DNA of 64,000 bases from an uncultured bacterium (lineage in GTDB: Bacteria > Bacteroidota > Bacteroidia > Bacteroidales > Bacteroidaceae), in assembly GCA_905215345.1 (NCBI GenBank), contig CAJMPR010000008.1, positions 108,174-172,173 on the forward strand. The letters are read 5' to 3'. Positions within the stretch are counted from its first letter, which is position 1; each line of letters begins with the position of its first letter. The notes below the pieces were generated by a model, which was given only the letters and a program-made list of their open reading frames with translations, did no database searches and had not been told where the DNA came from. Positions 55,701 through 63,991 of this stretch are shown piece by piece. The position numbers and the translations under genes were made by a program.

Positions 55701-56258
55701 ATAGCCTATATAAGATACCACAATTACCCCATTGGCCGGTACTTGTAGCGAGAAATTACCATTAACATCGGTAATACACCCGCGAGAAGTACCTTTCACC
55801 GTCACATTGGCACCGATAATAGGCTCGCTATCCTGGTCCTTCACCACTCCTTTCAGGGTGCGTTCCTGTTGTTGGGCAATGTCGCTAACATGATTATCCT
55901 TATAAATCATGACATAGCGTCCCTCTATTTTATAAGACAATCCCTGTCCGGCTAACAGTTGATCCAGTACGACATTAATCGACTGCTTATGGGCCTTGAC
56001 AGAAACTTGCTTATTCAAATCCAAATCTTCGCTCCTATACCAGAAAGTATAGTTACTTTGTTTCTTCACACTGTTAAGGACTTCTTTCAGTGTACTGTTT
56101 TCCCGCTCAATAGATATTACATTTTGCGAGTAAGTATCGGCTGCCGACAGGCTCATAACCAACACAAATTGAAAAATCAGGAAGAATCTCATGGCAAAAA
56201 GGATTCTTTTGAACCCACAAATAGAGGGTTCTGATAGTACGTTCGAAATTATTTTCAT
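52764..56258 (-). CDS. SusC-like TonB-dependent transducer with STN domain (GH18/GH16 locus)
   Basis: A 1164-residue protein counted from ATG at 56258; the frame extends to a TTG at 56291 but ATG is more likely. A long signal region (FAMRFFLIFQFVLVMSLSAADTYSQ) precedes the STN domain (NSTLKEVLNSVKKQSNYTFWYRSEDLDLNKQVSV), a regulatory-like domain (LKGVVKDQDSEPIIGANVTVKG), TonB box region (LNEVVVTALGVKRE), plug (RVIIRGNGELSGNNQPLYVIDGVPM, MTILKGASAAALYGSRATHGV) and the barrel ending FGFSLKLNL. The STN domain implies signalling to the FecR encoded upstream. Confidence 0.94.
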   Translation of the reverse strand: MKIISNVLSEPSICGFKRILFAMRFFLIFQFVLVMSLSAADTYSQNVISIERENSTLKEVLNSVKKQSNYTFWYRSEDLDLNKQVSVKAHKQSINVVLDQLLAGQGLSYKIEGRYVMIYKDNHVSDIAQQQERTLKGVVKDQDSEPIIGANVTVKGTSRGCITDVNGNFSLQVPANGVIVVSYIGYTPQTIKIGADTRNLNIQLEEDTKVLNEVVVTALGVKRESKALGYAVAEVKGDALNAARPINAMGALSGKVPGVDISSTTAGPSGSTRVIIRGNGELSGNNQPLYVIDGVPMDNSQLGGAGQWGGYDMGDGISSINPDDIESMTILKGASAAALYGSRATHGVVLITTKSANKHGFGVEVSSSVDFVNQLSKFDDYQREYGAGRNGELPVDFERGRGVSQTAWGAKLDPNLKMVIFNGQEKPYGNVNNNISSFFQTGTTFTNSVSLTAASDKSSIRVSISDMRNNDIVPESDMNRTSFMVKADGKLSKRFKIESRVNYIIENVHNRPALSDSPNNIGLSLIGLAPNIDQKWLGEGYVDDYGKYVDWNGGNIYRINPYWSLNKMSNKSRKDRVMGYLQANYEVIDGLNLQVRGGTDFYKFRMTDFSGIDTPIAKQGAMSESSVDVAETNLEAMLRYTRKFGDLFDLSAFIGGNLMFFRQEAFTNTSTNQIIPDMESITNYVNQSLVYTHPEKQVRSLYGAVNLGYKGMLYMDVTLRNDWSSTLVKGNNSYMYPSVSGSFIFSNLLKNNSILSFGKVRASWAEVGGDTEPYMLNLNYGVLPYTFNGKPLGDITSTSIPNRNLKPTRTYSYEFGADVRFLNNRLGLDITYYSQVTKDQIMNLPISTTTGFEQATVNSGEISNKGIELGLNATIIDIKDFRWDVTVNYARNVNKVVKLHPELTEYPLAEARWAGAMIEAIEGEAYGVIIGKKLKRSPAGEVIYGSNGLPEVGDKLEVLGNGVYDWTGGLNTTLTYKGFTLNALLDVKWGADVYSMSSMMAHSNGTAKATLEGRREWYESEELRKQGNIQITEWTPTGGFIGKGVVNVGTPESPVYEKNTIPVDPQKYWNHFLSANTPEPFIYDASFIKLRELSLNYNFDKKLLEKTPFTGISVSVYGRNLWTIYSSVPNIDPESSYNNSNGQGFEYGSLPSRRSFGFSLKLNL

Positions 56259-56321
56259 AACTTTGTAACGGTTTTTAGTTTGTACTTTCAATTATCAACT
56301 ACGGGCTAAAGACCCTCTTCG

Positions 56322-56353
56322 GAATCGGGAAGTGTTGCAGCACTTTCCGATTC
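56322..56353 (-). terminator. Hairpin in the fecR-susC gap
   Basis: GAATCGGGAAGTG (56322-56334) pairs with CACTTTCCGATTC (56341-56353), one wobble, over a 6-base loop. There is no T run, so it is more likely an RNA-processing or stabilising element at the 5' side of the susC message than a full terminator. Confidence 0.5.
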
Positions 56354-56423
56354 TTTCTATCCGTTCAGGAAGTATTCATATTCATGTTTTCATTGGTATT
56401 AGGTGGTTATTAATAAAAGGTTA

Positions 56424-57338
56424 CTATTTCGTTTTTGTTATTTGTGTTTGATAGATTAGTATCATTCCATTTTCTTTCTTAAAGTTCAACCGTTTATCCA
56501 TTGTCGAAAACAGTGACAGTATCCGTTCCCAATCATCTTCGGCCGTAAATGCTCCATTGTAGCGGCTCTTTCTCAGTTCCTCAGATTGAATAACGATATG
56601 TACGTTGAACCGTCTCTCCAACTTCTTCACAATTTCTTCTAAAGGAGTATCGTTAAAGAACATTTCATCGTTGCGCCAAGACACTACCTCATTGACATTC
56701 ACTGTTTGGCGCACCAGTTCATGTGAAGTCTTATCATAAATTGCTTGCTGATTAGGTACCAATACACATTCCTCCCCTGCCTCAGCAACCTTCATGCACA
56801 CCTTCCCACTCTCCAATGTTACTTTGACACATTCGTCCGCATGGTAGGCCTCTACATTAAAACGGGTACCCAGCACCTTGACTTGGGTTACACCACTGCT
56901 AACAATAAAAGGAACTTTCTCATTATGCTTCACGTCGAAGAAAGCCTCTCCATTTAAAATCACCCGGCGTTCTTTCAAGCCAAATGTAGAAGATACATAC
57001 GCAAGAGAAGTACCGCCATTTAACAGGACAGTAGTGCCGTCGGGCAATGTAACCGTTGACTTCACCCCAAAAGGACAAGCCAATTCTACCCGGTCCTGCT
57101 CTACATGCCAAAAGTCAAACTGGTAAACCAACCAAGTGGAGAGTGCTACCAATAGTCCCAATGAAGCGGCAATACAGAGTTTCTTTAGCGGGAAACGCCT
57201 TGTCCTTTCCTCCGCATCTATCCTCTGATGAATATCCTCTAAAATTCCGAAACGCATCTTTTCCATTTCGGAATTTACTGCATGATTCAACTTTATGCGG
57301 TCAATCCACTTCTCTATTTTTTGCTCTTGATCGTTCAT
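56424..57338 (-). CDS. FecR-family anti-sigma factor (GH18/GH16 locus)
   Basis: A 304-residue protein: cytosolic N-terminus (about 1-46), one membrane segment (KKLCIAASLGLLVALSTWLVY), FecR domain (VTLPDGTTVLLNGGTSLAYVS, VKVLGTRFNVEAY) and a DUF4974-like C-terminus (MFFNDTPLEEIVKKLERRFNV). It holds the sigma factor encoded 110 bp upstream and is controlled by the STN domain of the SusC-like transporter. Confidence 0.93.
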   Translation of the reverse strand: MNDQEQKIEKWIDRIKLNHAVNSEMEKMRFGILEDIHQRIDAEERTRRFPLKKLCIAASLGLLVALSTWLVYQFDFWHVEQDRVELACPFGVKSTVTLPDGTTVLLNGGTSLAYVSSTFGLKERRVILNGEAFFDVKHNEKVPFIVSSGVTQVKVLGTRFNVEAYHADECVKVTLESGKVCMKVAEAGEECVLVPNQQAIYDKTSHELVRQTVNVNEVVSWRNDEMFFNDTPLEEIVKKLERRFNVHIVIQSEELRKSRYNGAFTAEDDWERILSLFSTMDKRLNFKKENGMILIYQTQITKTK

Positions 57339-57448
57339 TGCTTATGAGATTATATATAAGAAGAGTCAATAGTTTGCCAATTCGTTTAAAGCAAAACTAC
57401 TTTTTTTATAAAAAAAGAGATTTTTCGTAGGAAAAAGAATATTCCGGA

Positions 57449-58048
57449 CTAACGAAACAGAAGTAATAAGACAAAAGAAAAGGTCAAATGAGGATAAAGC
57501 ACTTTCAACTGATCTACAATCTTATCTATCGCAATTTTCATTTGTACACGTACCGTACTTTCTGAGATATCCAGCCGGGTAGCTATCTCCTTATTATCCG
57601 CTCCCTCTTCGCGACTCATCATAAAAATGATGCGGCACTTCTCAGGAAGTGAATTTACTATTTTACTCAGGGAACTTTCCAGTTCGGAAGAGATCACGTC
57701 AGTTTCAGGAGAACTTTCTTCGCCTATCTCCAAAGGGACAGAAAGCTCGGATAAAGAAATATTTTGTTGATGAGAATTTTGAGACAGGTAACGCAATGAA
57801 TCATTCTTCGTTATAGTATAAAGATATGATTTCAAATTACGAACTTCGGCCAATGATTTACGTGATTTCCATACTGAAAAGAATACATTGGACACAATTT
57901 CCCGACACGCTTCTACATCTTTTACATAATAATAAGCAATGTGGAAAACTTGCTCATAATATAAGTGATAAAACGTATCAAAAGCCCTTTGATTATCATG
58001 ACTAACCAAAGTCACAAGTCTATCAATTTCAAGTTCTTTTAAGTTCAT
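57449..58048 (-). CDS. ECF sigma-70 factor (GH18/GH16 locus)
   Basis: A 199-residue ECF sigma factor starting at ATG 58048 (MNLKELEIDRLV); a TTG three codons upstream is less likely. Region 2: AFDTFYHLYYEQVFHIAYYYV...VSNVFFSVWKSRKSL...LKSYLYTITKNDSLRYL. Region 4: LPEKCRIIFMMSREEGADNKEIATRLDISESTVRVQMKIAIDKI. A hydrophobic C-terminal tail (FSFVLLLLFR) is common in Bacteroides ECF-L group proteins. A -7 box at 58066-58073 precedes it. Confidence 0.94.
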   Translation of the reverse strand: MNLKELEIDRLVTLVSHDNQRAFDTFYHLYYEQVFHIAYYYVKDVEACREIVSNVFFSVWKSRKSLAEVRNLKSYLYTITKNDSLRYLSQNSHQQNISLSELSVPLEIGEESSPETDVISSELESSLSKIVNSLPEKCRIIFMMSREEGADNKEIATRLDISESTVRVQMKIAIDKIVDQLKVLYPHLTFSFVLLLLFR

Positions 58049-58065
58049 CGGTAACAAATTGAACG

Positions 58066-58073
58066 CAAAGATA
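58066..58073 (-). promoter_or_regulatory. -7 box of the second ECF sigma gene
   Basis: The minus strand reads TATCTTTG (TAnnTTTG), 18 bases before the ATG at 58048, so the leader would be very short. Confidence 0.5.
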
Positions 58074-58165
58074 CAATTTAATGAATATGATAGCCTGTTT
58101 GGGGATATATTTTTTAAAGAACGGTCGTCCCGTAAGGAAAGAATGGACTTTACTACTCAGAAGAT

Positions 58166-58567
58166 TTATTCCCTGACCTTCTCGAGCTGTTTATCCGTAT
58201 TTCCATCTGCCGGAGTTGCATTCTTCCACTTCATTTCATTGGATGTCAGTTTGAGAATCTGATATTGTTCAGTATATTGCCTTTCTTCATTGACGAACGT
58301 GATATGATTGCCATCTTCACTGATTTTGTAAGTACAGATGATAGGAACTCCGTTAGAAGAAGGGCTTCCGGTATAAATAGAGCAAGTATGTTTTTCGGTA
58401 TCAAAAGTATAATCCGTCACAAAGTTGTCGTTCAAAGCAGGTTCTTTGACTACCCACATACCTTGCAGTTGAGAATCAATATCACCATTGTCGTCCGAAC
58501 ATGAGATAAAACCGAATGCCACCAGACATCCCAATAACATTCCAAATAAATTCCGTGTCTTCATCAT
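58166..58567 (-). CDS. Small lipocalin-like lipoprotein of unknown function
   Basis: A 133-residue lipoprotein; lipobox FISC followed by SDDNGDID, an acidic surface-type signal. LQGMWVVKEPALNDNFVTDYTFDTEKHTCSIYTG and YKISEDGNHITFVNEERQYTEQYQILKLTSNEMKW form the strand pattern of short lipocalin-like Bacteroides proteins. It lies between xseA and the sigma gene, 117 bp from the latter, and so at the edge of the inserted locus. Whether it belongs to that locus or is a separate gene is open. Confidence 0.75.
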   Translation of the reverse strand: MMKTRNLFGMLLGCLVAFGFISCSDDNGDIDSQLQGMWVVKEPALNDNFVTDYTFDTEKHTCSIYTGSPSSNGVPIICTYKISEDGNHITFVNEERQYTEQYQILKLTSNEMKWKNATPADGNTDKQLEKVRE

Positions 58568-58678
58568 AATAAGTTTAATTGATTTAAGTCGTTATTTATG
58601 AAATGCGGAAGGAAAAGAAATACTGCATGACAAGAAGATAATAATTTGCATGTTAGAAGTTTATCCCAGAACAGCTTT

Positions 58679-59917
58679 TTACAATCCGTCCCTAATTATG
58701 GAAGTTACTTCACCTTTATAGAGGCGGGTTACTATTTCATCATTCACCTGCAACTCTTTTACATCTTTCACCACTTTACCGTCTTTCAACGTAATACTGT
58801 ATCCGCGGGCAAGTTGTTTTTCGGGCGAAGCATCCGCCATGCGTTGTTGAAGCAACTCCAGCCGATGATAATTACGGGACAAGGAAGAAGTAACAGCCTG
58901 AGCAATATCTTTTCGTGCAGTAAGCAAAGCCAGTTTGGCAGTGGATATGTGCTTATAGGCAGCAGAAGGAATACGGTTCTTATACAAAACAAGTTTTCGA
59001 TGTTCCTGTGCCAACAAACTCCGTATGCCTTCATTCAGCCTACCGGCAAGCATTTCCAGTTCATCGGCGGCATCATTCATATAGTCTATCAAGAGCTCTG
59101 CAGCAGCAGTAGGCGTCTTCACCCGGGTATGGGCCACAGAGTCGAGTACCGTTTCATCCCGTTCGTGCCCGATACCCGTAATAATAGGTAATGGGAATTG
59201 TGCACAAGCAGCTGCAAGCAGATAAGTATCAAAACCGGAAAGATCGGAAGTTGCTCCACCCCCACGAATAATAACCACTACGTCGAATTCATCCAGACGG
59301 GAATTAATCCGGTCGAGAGCATCCAGTACCGATTCTTCCACACGTTCCCCCTGCATCAAAGCCGTAAAGAGTTCCGTACGGAAATAAAAGCCTCTGGGAT
59401 TATTCTGCAACTGATGACAGAAGTCTCCGTAACCGGCAGCAGTCGGAGACGAGATAACGGCAATGCGTTGTGACAAACGGGGCATCTCCAACTCTTTGTT
59501 CAGCAGTAAAACTCCTTCTTCTTCCAGTTGTTTCAGGATTTCTCTCCGTCGCCTCGCCATATCACCCAGCGTATAGGTGGGGTCTATATCCTGTACCGTA
59601 AGACTATATCCATAAAGTTCATGGAAGCTAACAGTAACCTGTACCAATACCTTAATGCCCGAAACAAATGCCTGTCCCGTTGACTCTTCAAAGTATGGTT
59701 TCAACAGACGAAACACATTCGACCATATCGTCCCCCGTGCCTTGGCCACGAGATTATTACTGCGAACGTCTTTTTGTACAAACTCCAAATAACAATGTCC
59801 CGTGCTGTTAGTACGCACATCACTCAGTTCTGCCTGCACCCAATATTCAGCGGGCAGACATTGTTCCAGACTGCGACGCACCAGGGCATTCAAATCGTAT
59901 AATGACAGAGCTTCCAT
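58679..59917 (-). CDS. xseA: Exodeoxyribonuclease VII large subunit
   Basis: A 412-residue cytosolic nuclease subunit. An N-terminal OB-fold (LNALVRRSLEQCLPAEYWVQAELSDVR...GHCYLEFVQKD) is followed by the catalytic exonuclease VII domain with AVISSPTAAGYGDFCHQL, VVIIRGGGATSDLSGFDTYLLA and IGHERDETVLDSVAHTRVKTPTAAAELL, and a C-terminal coiled coil. It degrades single-stranded DNA with XseB, whose gene is unusually remote here (47269). It follows the S8 protease gene by 15 bp. Confidence 0.96.
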   Translation of the reverse strand: MEALSLYDLNALVRRSLEQCLPAEYWVQAELSDVRTNSTGHCYLEFVQKDVRSNNLVAKARGTIWSNVFRLLKPYFEESTGQAFVSGIKVLVQVTVSFHELYGYSLTVQDIDPTYTLGDMARRRREILKQLEEEGVLLLNKELEMPRLSQRIAVISSPTAAGYGDFCHQLQNNPRGFYFRTELFTALMQGERVEESVLDALDRINSRLDEFDVVVIIRGGGATSDLSGFDTYLLAAACAQFPLPIITGIGHERDETVLDSVAHTRVKTPTAAAELLIDYMNDAADELEMLAGRLNEGIRSLLAQEHRKLVLYKNRIPSAAYKHISTAKLALLTARKDIAQAVTSSLSRNYHRLELLQQRMADASPEKQLARGYSITLKDGKVVKDVKELQVNDEIVTRLYKGEVTSIIRDGL

Positions 59918-59932
59918 ACTTCAAACAAATTA

Positions 59933-61303
59933 TCATTTAGTCTTCATCCCTCGAGATTCATCATACGCTTTCCACATATCAGGTACCCCATATCCATAGA
60001 TATTATCGGGATACCCGGCACGGTCACCGGACTTGCGAACCAATTCTATCACTTCCTTCGCTGTAAGTTCGGGGCGTGCCTGCCATAAGCAAGTTACCAT
60101 ACCGCACATGATAGGCGAAGAAAAAGAAGTACCATTCGCTTTCCCCTGATTCCCATCCGTACGAATCACATCAGAACCTTCGCCAACAGCGACTACATCG
60201 GGCTTCACCCGACCGTCAGCCGTATTACCGACAGATGAGAAAGGAGCCAATAACGCTTTTTTATTCACGGCACCCACCGTCAGAACATTTTCCGCATCAC
60301 CCGGAGGGGTAATCTTCTTCCAGGAACCCATACCCGAATTACCAGCGCTACACACCAATACCATACCTTTATCCGCAATACGTGACGCCTGACGTGACAT
60401 CAACGCATGATGACCGTCCAAATCACGATATTTATAATCTTTCGACTTATCATCAAAAGCATAGTACCCCAAAGAAGTATTCAGCACATCCACTCCTACG
60501 CTATCGGCAAACTCTACCGCAGCCGCCCAATAGTCCTGTTCCACCAGATTTTCGGAATATTCGTCCTCACTGCGAAGCAGCCAGAAAGATGCTTCCGGAG
60601 CAGTACCAATCATTATATTAGGCTGATTCATGGCGATGCAAGACAATACGCTCAATCCATGACTGCTCTCTGCAAAGATATCCGCCTCGGGATTCACAAA
60701 GTCCTTCGTACCGAGAATACGGATATTCTGCATCGCTGTAATGCGGTCTACATTATGAAAACCGGCATCAATTACGGCAATCGTCATACCTTGTCCCTTG
60801 AAGCCCGCTTCATGCAGTTTGTTTCCACGGCTCAGTTCTATTTGAGTAATAGCCGGACCATAAATACTGTCAGTATATAGCTTTGGAGCATTTACTACGG
60901 AATCCCGTTCGGTAGCCATCGTCGGTCCTTTTGGAGCAGTCCATACCTTCTCGGTAGCACGGACAAACGGTAATGCCGCAATGCGGTCTATCAATGTAGA
61001 GTCGTTACAAGAAACCGTGACAAAGTTCTCCCACTTTCCGGCAACAACAATCTTTACTCCCTGTTTACGTATTTCGTCGATATACTTACGGCAAACCGGA
61101 AGGTCGGTAGAGTCTATCGCCAGTTTCTGTTTCTGACGCCTCGCAATGGCCTTTTCCGAAAGATACTTCTCCGGATGTTCCAATGAATACGTAGTAGCAG
61201 CCTTATCTTTCAGGCTGATACGATACTTCAATGTGTCTTGTTGTGCCGATGCACTTGCCGCTAACAGCACTAAAGCAAAAAGAATAGTCAATCTCTTACT
61301 CAT
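59933..61303 (-). CDS. Secreted S8 (subtilisin-like) serine protease
   Basis: A 456-residue exported protease. Signal peptide cut after ASASAQ. The propeptide-like region to about 150 contains VVAGKWENFVTVSC. Catalytic triad: Asp179 in IAVIDAGFHNVD, His215 in SSHGLSVLSC and Ser393 in GTSFSSPIMCG; the oxyanion Asn is in CSAGNSG. It is a single-domain subtilase that seems common in Bacteroides between mnmA and xseA (from memory). It is 41 bp from mnmA and 15 bp from xseA, so these three form one transcript. Confidence 0.94.
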   Translation of the reverse strand: MSKRLTILFALVLLAASASAQQDTLKYRISLKDKAATTYSLEHPEKYLSEKAIARRQKQKLAIDSTDLPVCRKYIDEIRKQGVKIVVAGKWENFVTVSCNDSTLIDRIAALPFVRATEKVWTAPKGPTMATERDSVVNAPKLYTDSIYGPAITQIELSRGNKLHEAGFKGQGMTIAVIDAGFHNVDRITAMQNIRILGTKDFVNPEADIFAESSHGLSVLSCIAMNQPNIMIGTAPEASFWLLRSEDEYSENLVEQDYWAAAVEFADSVGVDVLNTSLGYYAFDDKSKDYKYRDLDGHHALMSRQASRIADKGMVLVCSAGNSGMGSWKKITPPGDAENVLTVGAVNKKALLAPFSSVGNTADGRVKPDVVAVGEGSDVIRTDGNQGKANGTSFSSPIMCGMVTCLWQARPELTAKEVIELVRKSGDRAGYPDNIYGYGVPDMWKAYDESRGMKTK

Positions 61304-61344
61304 TTATCTCTCTTATTTTTAACATCATTCCTAATTTTGCAGTT

Positions 61345-62457
61345 CTATTCTCCTTCCCCTCCAGGGGTACGAGGGGTTATATACATGCCGATTCCTCTCT
61401 GTGAAGCAATAAACGAACCACCCACCACTCTCTTTCCTATATAAAACACGGCGGATTGTCCCGGAGCTATTGCAGACGCCTCCGCCTGAAAATGCACCAA
61501 TAAGCGTCCGTCTTCCAGACGTTTCACCGTACAAGGTATCGGTTTACTGCGATAACGGATACGCACCGTCAACTTGTCACTGCCGAAAACTTCCGCTTCG
61601 CTTATCAGGTTCTCCTGCTCAACCAGCATATATTCTGCCAGCAGTTGTTCCATATCCCCCAACATAACCGTATTCTTTTGCGGATTGATTTTCAATACAT
61701 AAGCCGGTTTGCCAAGCGCTATCTCCAATCCTTTCCGTTGTCCGATGGTATAATAGGGAAATCCTTTGTGCTCGCCCAACTTCACGCCTTCGGCATTCAC
61801 AAACCATCCGGGACCCACTTCTTTGTCTATCTCTGGTGAATGTTCCCGCAGGAAATCACGGTAATCTCCCTTGATAAAGCAGACTTCCATGCTCTCTCCC
61901 TCTTCGGCTTTCAGCGTATAACCCTTATCGCGCAGATAATCGCGTACTTGCAACTTGGTATAAGTGCCTAACGGAAAGATGCAGCGTCTCAAGATATCCT
62001 GCCCCAATCGCCAAAGGAAATAAGACTGGTCTTTCTTTTCATCATCACCGGCTACAATATAAATCCTGTCATCCCGTTCTTCCAAACGGGTATAATGTCC
62101 GGTAGCGATGTACCGGCAATCGAGTTTATCAGCCCACTCCGCCAGAATACGGAACTTAAATAACGGATTGCACATCACACAAGGATTGGGTGTCCGCCCC
62201 TGCCGATATTCATCAATAAAGTTCTGCACAATGATTTTACGGAAAGATTCGCGCTCATCGGCAATATAATGCTCAATGCCCATGCTTGCGGCAAGTTGAC
62301 GTGCCTCAACCGGCTCCTCTCCCCACACCCACATCGTAAGACCGATGATATCATATCCTTGTTCTTTAAGCATCAAACATGTAGCGGTACTGTCAATACC
62401 ACCGCTCATTCCAACCAGTACTCGTCTTTCTGTCTTATTCATTTTTCGGATATTCAT
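61345..62457 (-). CDS. mnmA: tRNA-specific 2-thiouridylase
   Basis: A 370-residue enzyme that makes s2U34 in tRNAs for Glu, Gln and Lys. The PP-loop is GMSGGIDST (residues 16-24). The catalytic cysteine pair is complete: Cys96 in NPCVMCN and Cys193 in [20 protein letters not shown] and the C-terminal beta-barrel follow. A second methionine five codons in (62442) is an equally possible start and would give a more usual leader from the -7 box at 62471. Confidence 0.95.
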   Translation of the reverse strand: MNIRKMNKTERRVLVGMSGGIDSTATCLMLKEQGYDIIGLTMWVWGEEPVEARQLAASMGIEHYIADERESFRKIIVQNFIDEYRQGRTPNPCVMCNPLFKFRILAEWADKLDCRYIATGHYTRLEERDDRIYIVAGDDEKKDQSYFLWRLGQDILRRCIFPLGTYTKLQVRDYLRDKGYTLKAEEGESMEVCFIKGDYRDFLREHSPEIDKEVGPGWFVNAEGVKLGEHKGFPYYTIGQRKGLEIALGKPAYVLKINPQKNTVMLGDMEQLLAEYMLVEQENLISEAEVFGSDKLTVRIRYRSKPIPCTVKRLEDGRLLVHFQAEASAIAPGQSAVFYIGKRVVGGSFIASQRGIGMYITPRTPGGEGE

Positions 62458-62470
62458 TGCTTTTCGACTA

Positions 62471-62478
62471 CAAAGTTA
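62471..62478 (-). promoter_or_regulatory. -7 box of the mnmA operon
   Basis: The minus strand reads TAACTTTG (TAnnTTTG), 14 bases before the first and 29 before the second candidate start of mnmA. Confidence 0.5.
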
Positions 62479-62798
62479 CTACAAAAAAGTGAAATGCGGA
62501 AAGTTATAGTGATAGAATTGAGTTACAAGGGTTTTAGTTGAAGTGGCGATAATTCGTGAAGCCATTACAATCCCTGCCGAAGCCAAATCCTGACGCCGCA
62601 ACGTTACTTGTTCGTAACCATGCCCGAAAATGCGACAAACGGGTACGGATAGCGAAACAATACGTTAAGGAATAGTGAGTTACCGATAACTCACGCAAAA
62701 ATTTCGGTTACGGAAAAAGATTGCTCCGTTCCTCCCCGTTTTGCGTACCGACACCGGACTCTTCACCAACTAATTTTGAAACCAAAAAATTAAGGACG
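62479..62798. other. Gene-free junction between chromosome and integrase
   Basis: No gene is seen. Around 62520-62580 base composition shifts from AT-rich chromosomal to more GC-rich sequence. A perfect 8-bp inverted repeat, GTGAGTTA-CCGA-TAACTCAC, lies at 62675-62694, 105 bases before the integrase start. An attachment site is expected in or near this stretch, but no pair of core repeats can be identified because the other end is outside the window. Confidence 0.5.
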
Positions 62799-63968
62799 AT
62801 GAAGAGTACATTTTCAGTAATCTATTACCTCAAGCGTCAGGTAGTGAAAAAGGACGGGACAGTACCCGTCATGGGACGCATCACGGTGGACGGCAGCCAG
62901 ACGCAGTTCAGCTGCAAGCTGACAGTCGATCCGAAACTGTGGGACACCAAAGGTGGACGTGTCACAGGCAGAAGCGCGGCGGCACTCGAAACGAACCGTA
63001 TGCTTGACAAGATGCGGGTGCGCATCAATAGGCACTATCAGGAAATCATGGAACGTGACAACTTCGTCACGGCTGAGAAGGTGAAGAACGCTTTTCTCGG
63101 ACTGGAACACCGCTACCACACGCTGATGCAGGTGTACCGTCGTCACAATGAGGACTATGAGAAACAGGTGGAAGCAGGCATGAAAGCAAAAGGTACACTG
63201 GAAAAGTACCGTATCGTTTACAAGCACCTGCAAGAGTTCCTCGACATCCGCTACCATGTGAAGGACATCGCACTGAAAGAGCTTACCCCCGCTTTCATCT
63301 CCGACTTCGAGATGTTCCTGCGCACGGACAAACACTGCTGCACCAATACCGTGTGGCTGTACGTCTGCCCGCTACGGACGATGGTGTTCATCGCCATCAA
63401 CAACGAGTGGCTGACACGCGACCCGTTCCGCGAGTATGAAATCAAGAAGGAGGAAACAACACGCAGTTTTCTGACCAAAGAGGAAATACGCCTGCTGATG
63501 GACGGGAAACTGAAAAACGCCAAACAGGAACTGTACCGTGACCTCTACCTGTTCTGCGCTTTCACCGGGTTGTCGTTCTCGGATATGCGCAACCTCACGG
63601 AAGAGAATATCCGCACCTACTTCGACGAACACGAGTGGATAAACATCAACCGCCAGAAAACGGGCGTGGTGTCCAACATCCGCCTGCTCGACATCGCCAA
63701 CCGCATAATCGGCAAATACCGGGGACTGTGCGGGGACGGCAGGATATTTCCCGTTCCGCATTATAACACGTGCCTTGCCGGTATCCGTGCCGTCGCCAAG
63801 CGTTGCGGCATCACCAAGCATATCACGTGGCATCAGAGCCGCCACACGGCAGCCACGACGGTATTTCTCTCTAATGGCGTACCTATCGAAACCGTCAGCT
63901 CCATGCTCGGACACAAGAGCATAAAGACGACGCAGATTTACGCGAGTGCGCCCAGAATGGTCGCTTAA
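62799..63968 (+). CDS. Tyrosine integrase of the CTnDOT (IntDOT) family, short C-terminus
   Basis: A 389-residue recombinase from ATG at 62799 (MKSTFSVIYYLKRQ). Key residues fall at the numbers I remember for IntDOT: Ser259 in place of the first catalytic Arg (FTGLSFSDM), Lys287 (RQKTG), His345 and Arg348 (WHQSRHT), His372 (MLGHKS) and the nucleophile Tyr381 (IYAS). IntDOT is about 411 residues, so roughly 20 C-terminal residues are missing, and the last residues, SAPRMVA, differ from the usual AKITKEKINQDM-type tail. It probably marks the left end of an integrative conjugative element or its remnant. The gene is GC-richer than the neighbours. Confidence 0.92.
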   Translation: MKSTFSVIYYLKRQVVKKDGTVPVMGRITVDGSQTQFSCKLTVDPKLWDTKGGRVTGRSAAALETNRMLDKMRVRINRHYQEIMERDNFVTAEKVKNAFLGLEHRYHTLMQVYRRHNEDYEKQVEAGMKAKGTLEKYRIVYKHLQEFLDIRYHVKDIALKELTPAFISDFEMFLRTDKHCCTNTVWLYVCPLRTMVFIAINNEWLTRDPFREYEIKKEETTRSFLTKEEIRLLMDGKLKNAKQELYRDLYLFCAFTGLSFSDMRNLTEENIRTYFDEHEWININRQKTGVVSNIRLLDIANRIIGKYRGLCGDGRIFPVPHYNTCLAGIRAVAKRCGITKHITWHQSRHTAATTVFLSNGVPIETVSSMLGHKSIKTTQIYASAPRMVA

Positions 63969-63973
63969 TAAAT

Positions 63974-63991
63974 ACTTCTTTAGCAAGAAGT
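63974..63991 (+). terminator. Small hairpin after the integrase
   Basis: ACTTCTT-TAGC-AAGAAGT is a perfect 7-bp stem 5 bases after the integrase stop. The window ends before a T run could be seen. Confidence 0.45.

Noticed and set aside
52764..56258. TTG start at 56291 for the SusC-like protein
   Set aside because: An ATG eleven codons downstream gives a normal N-terminus, and the extra residues add nothing to the signal peptide.
62731..62750. CCGTTTTGCGTACC as a CTnDOT-type attachment core
   Set aside because: It shares TTTGC with the remembered GTAnnTTTGC consensus but not the GTA part, and no second copy can be checked within the window.
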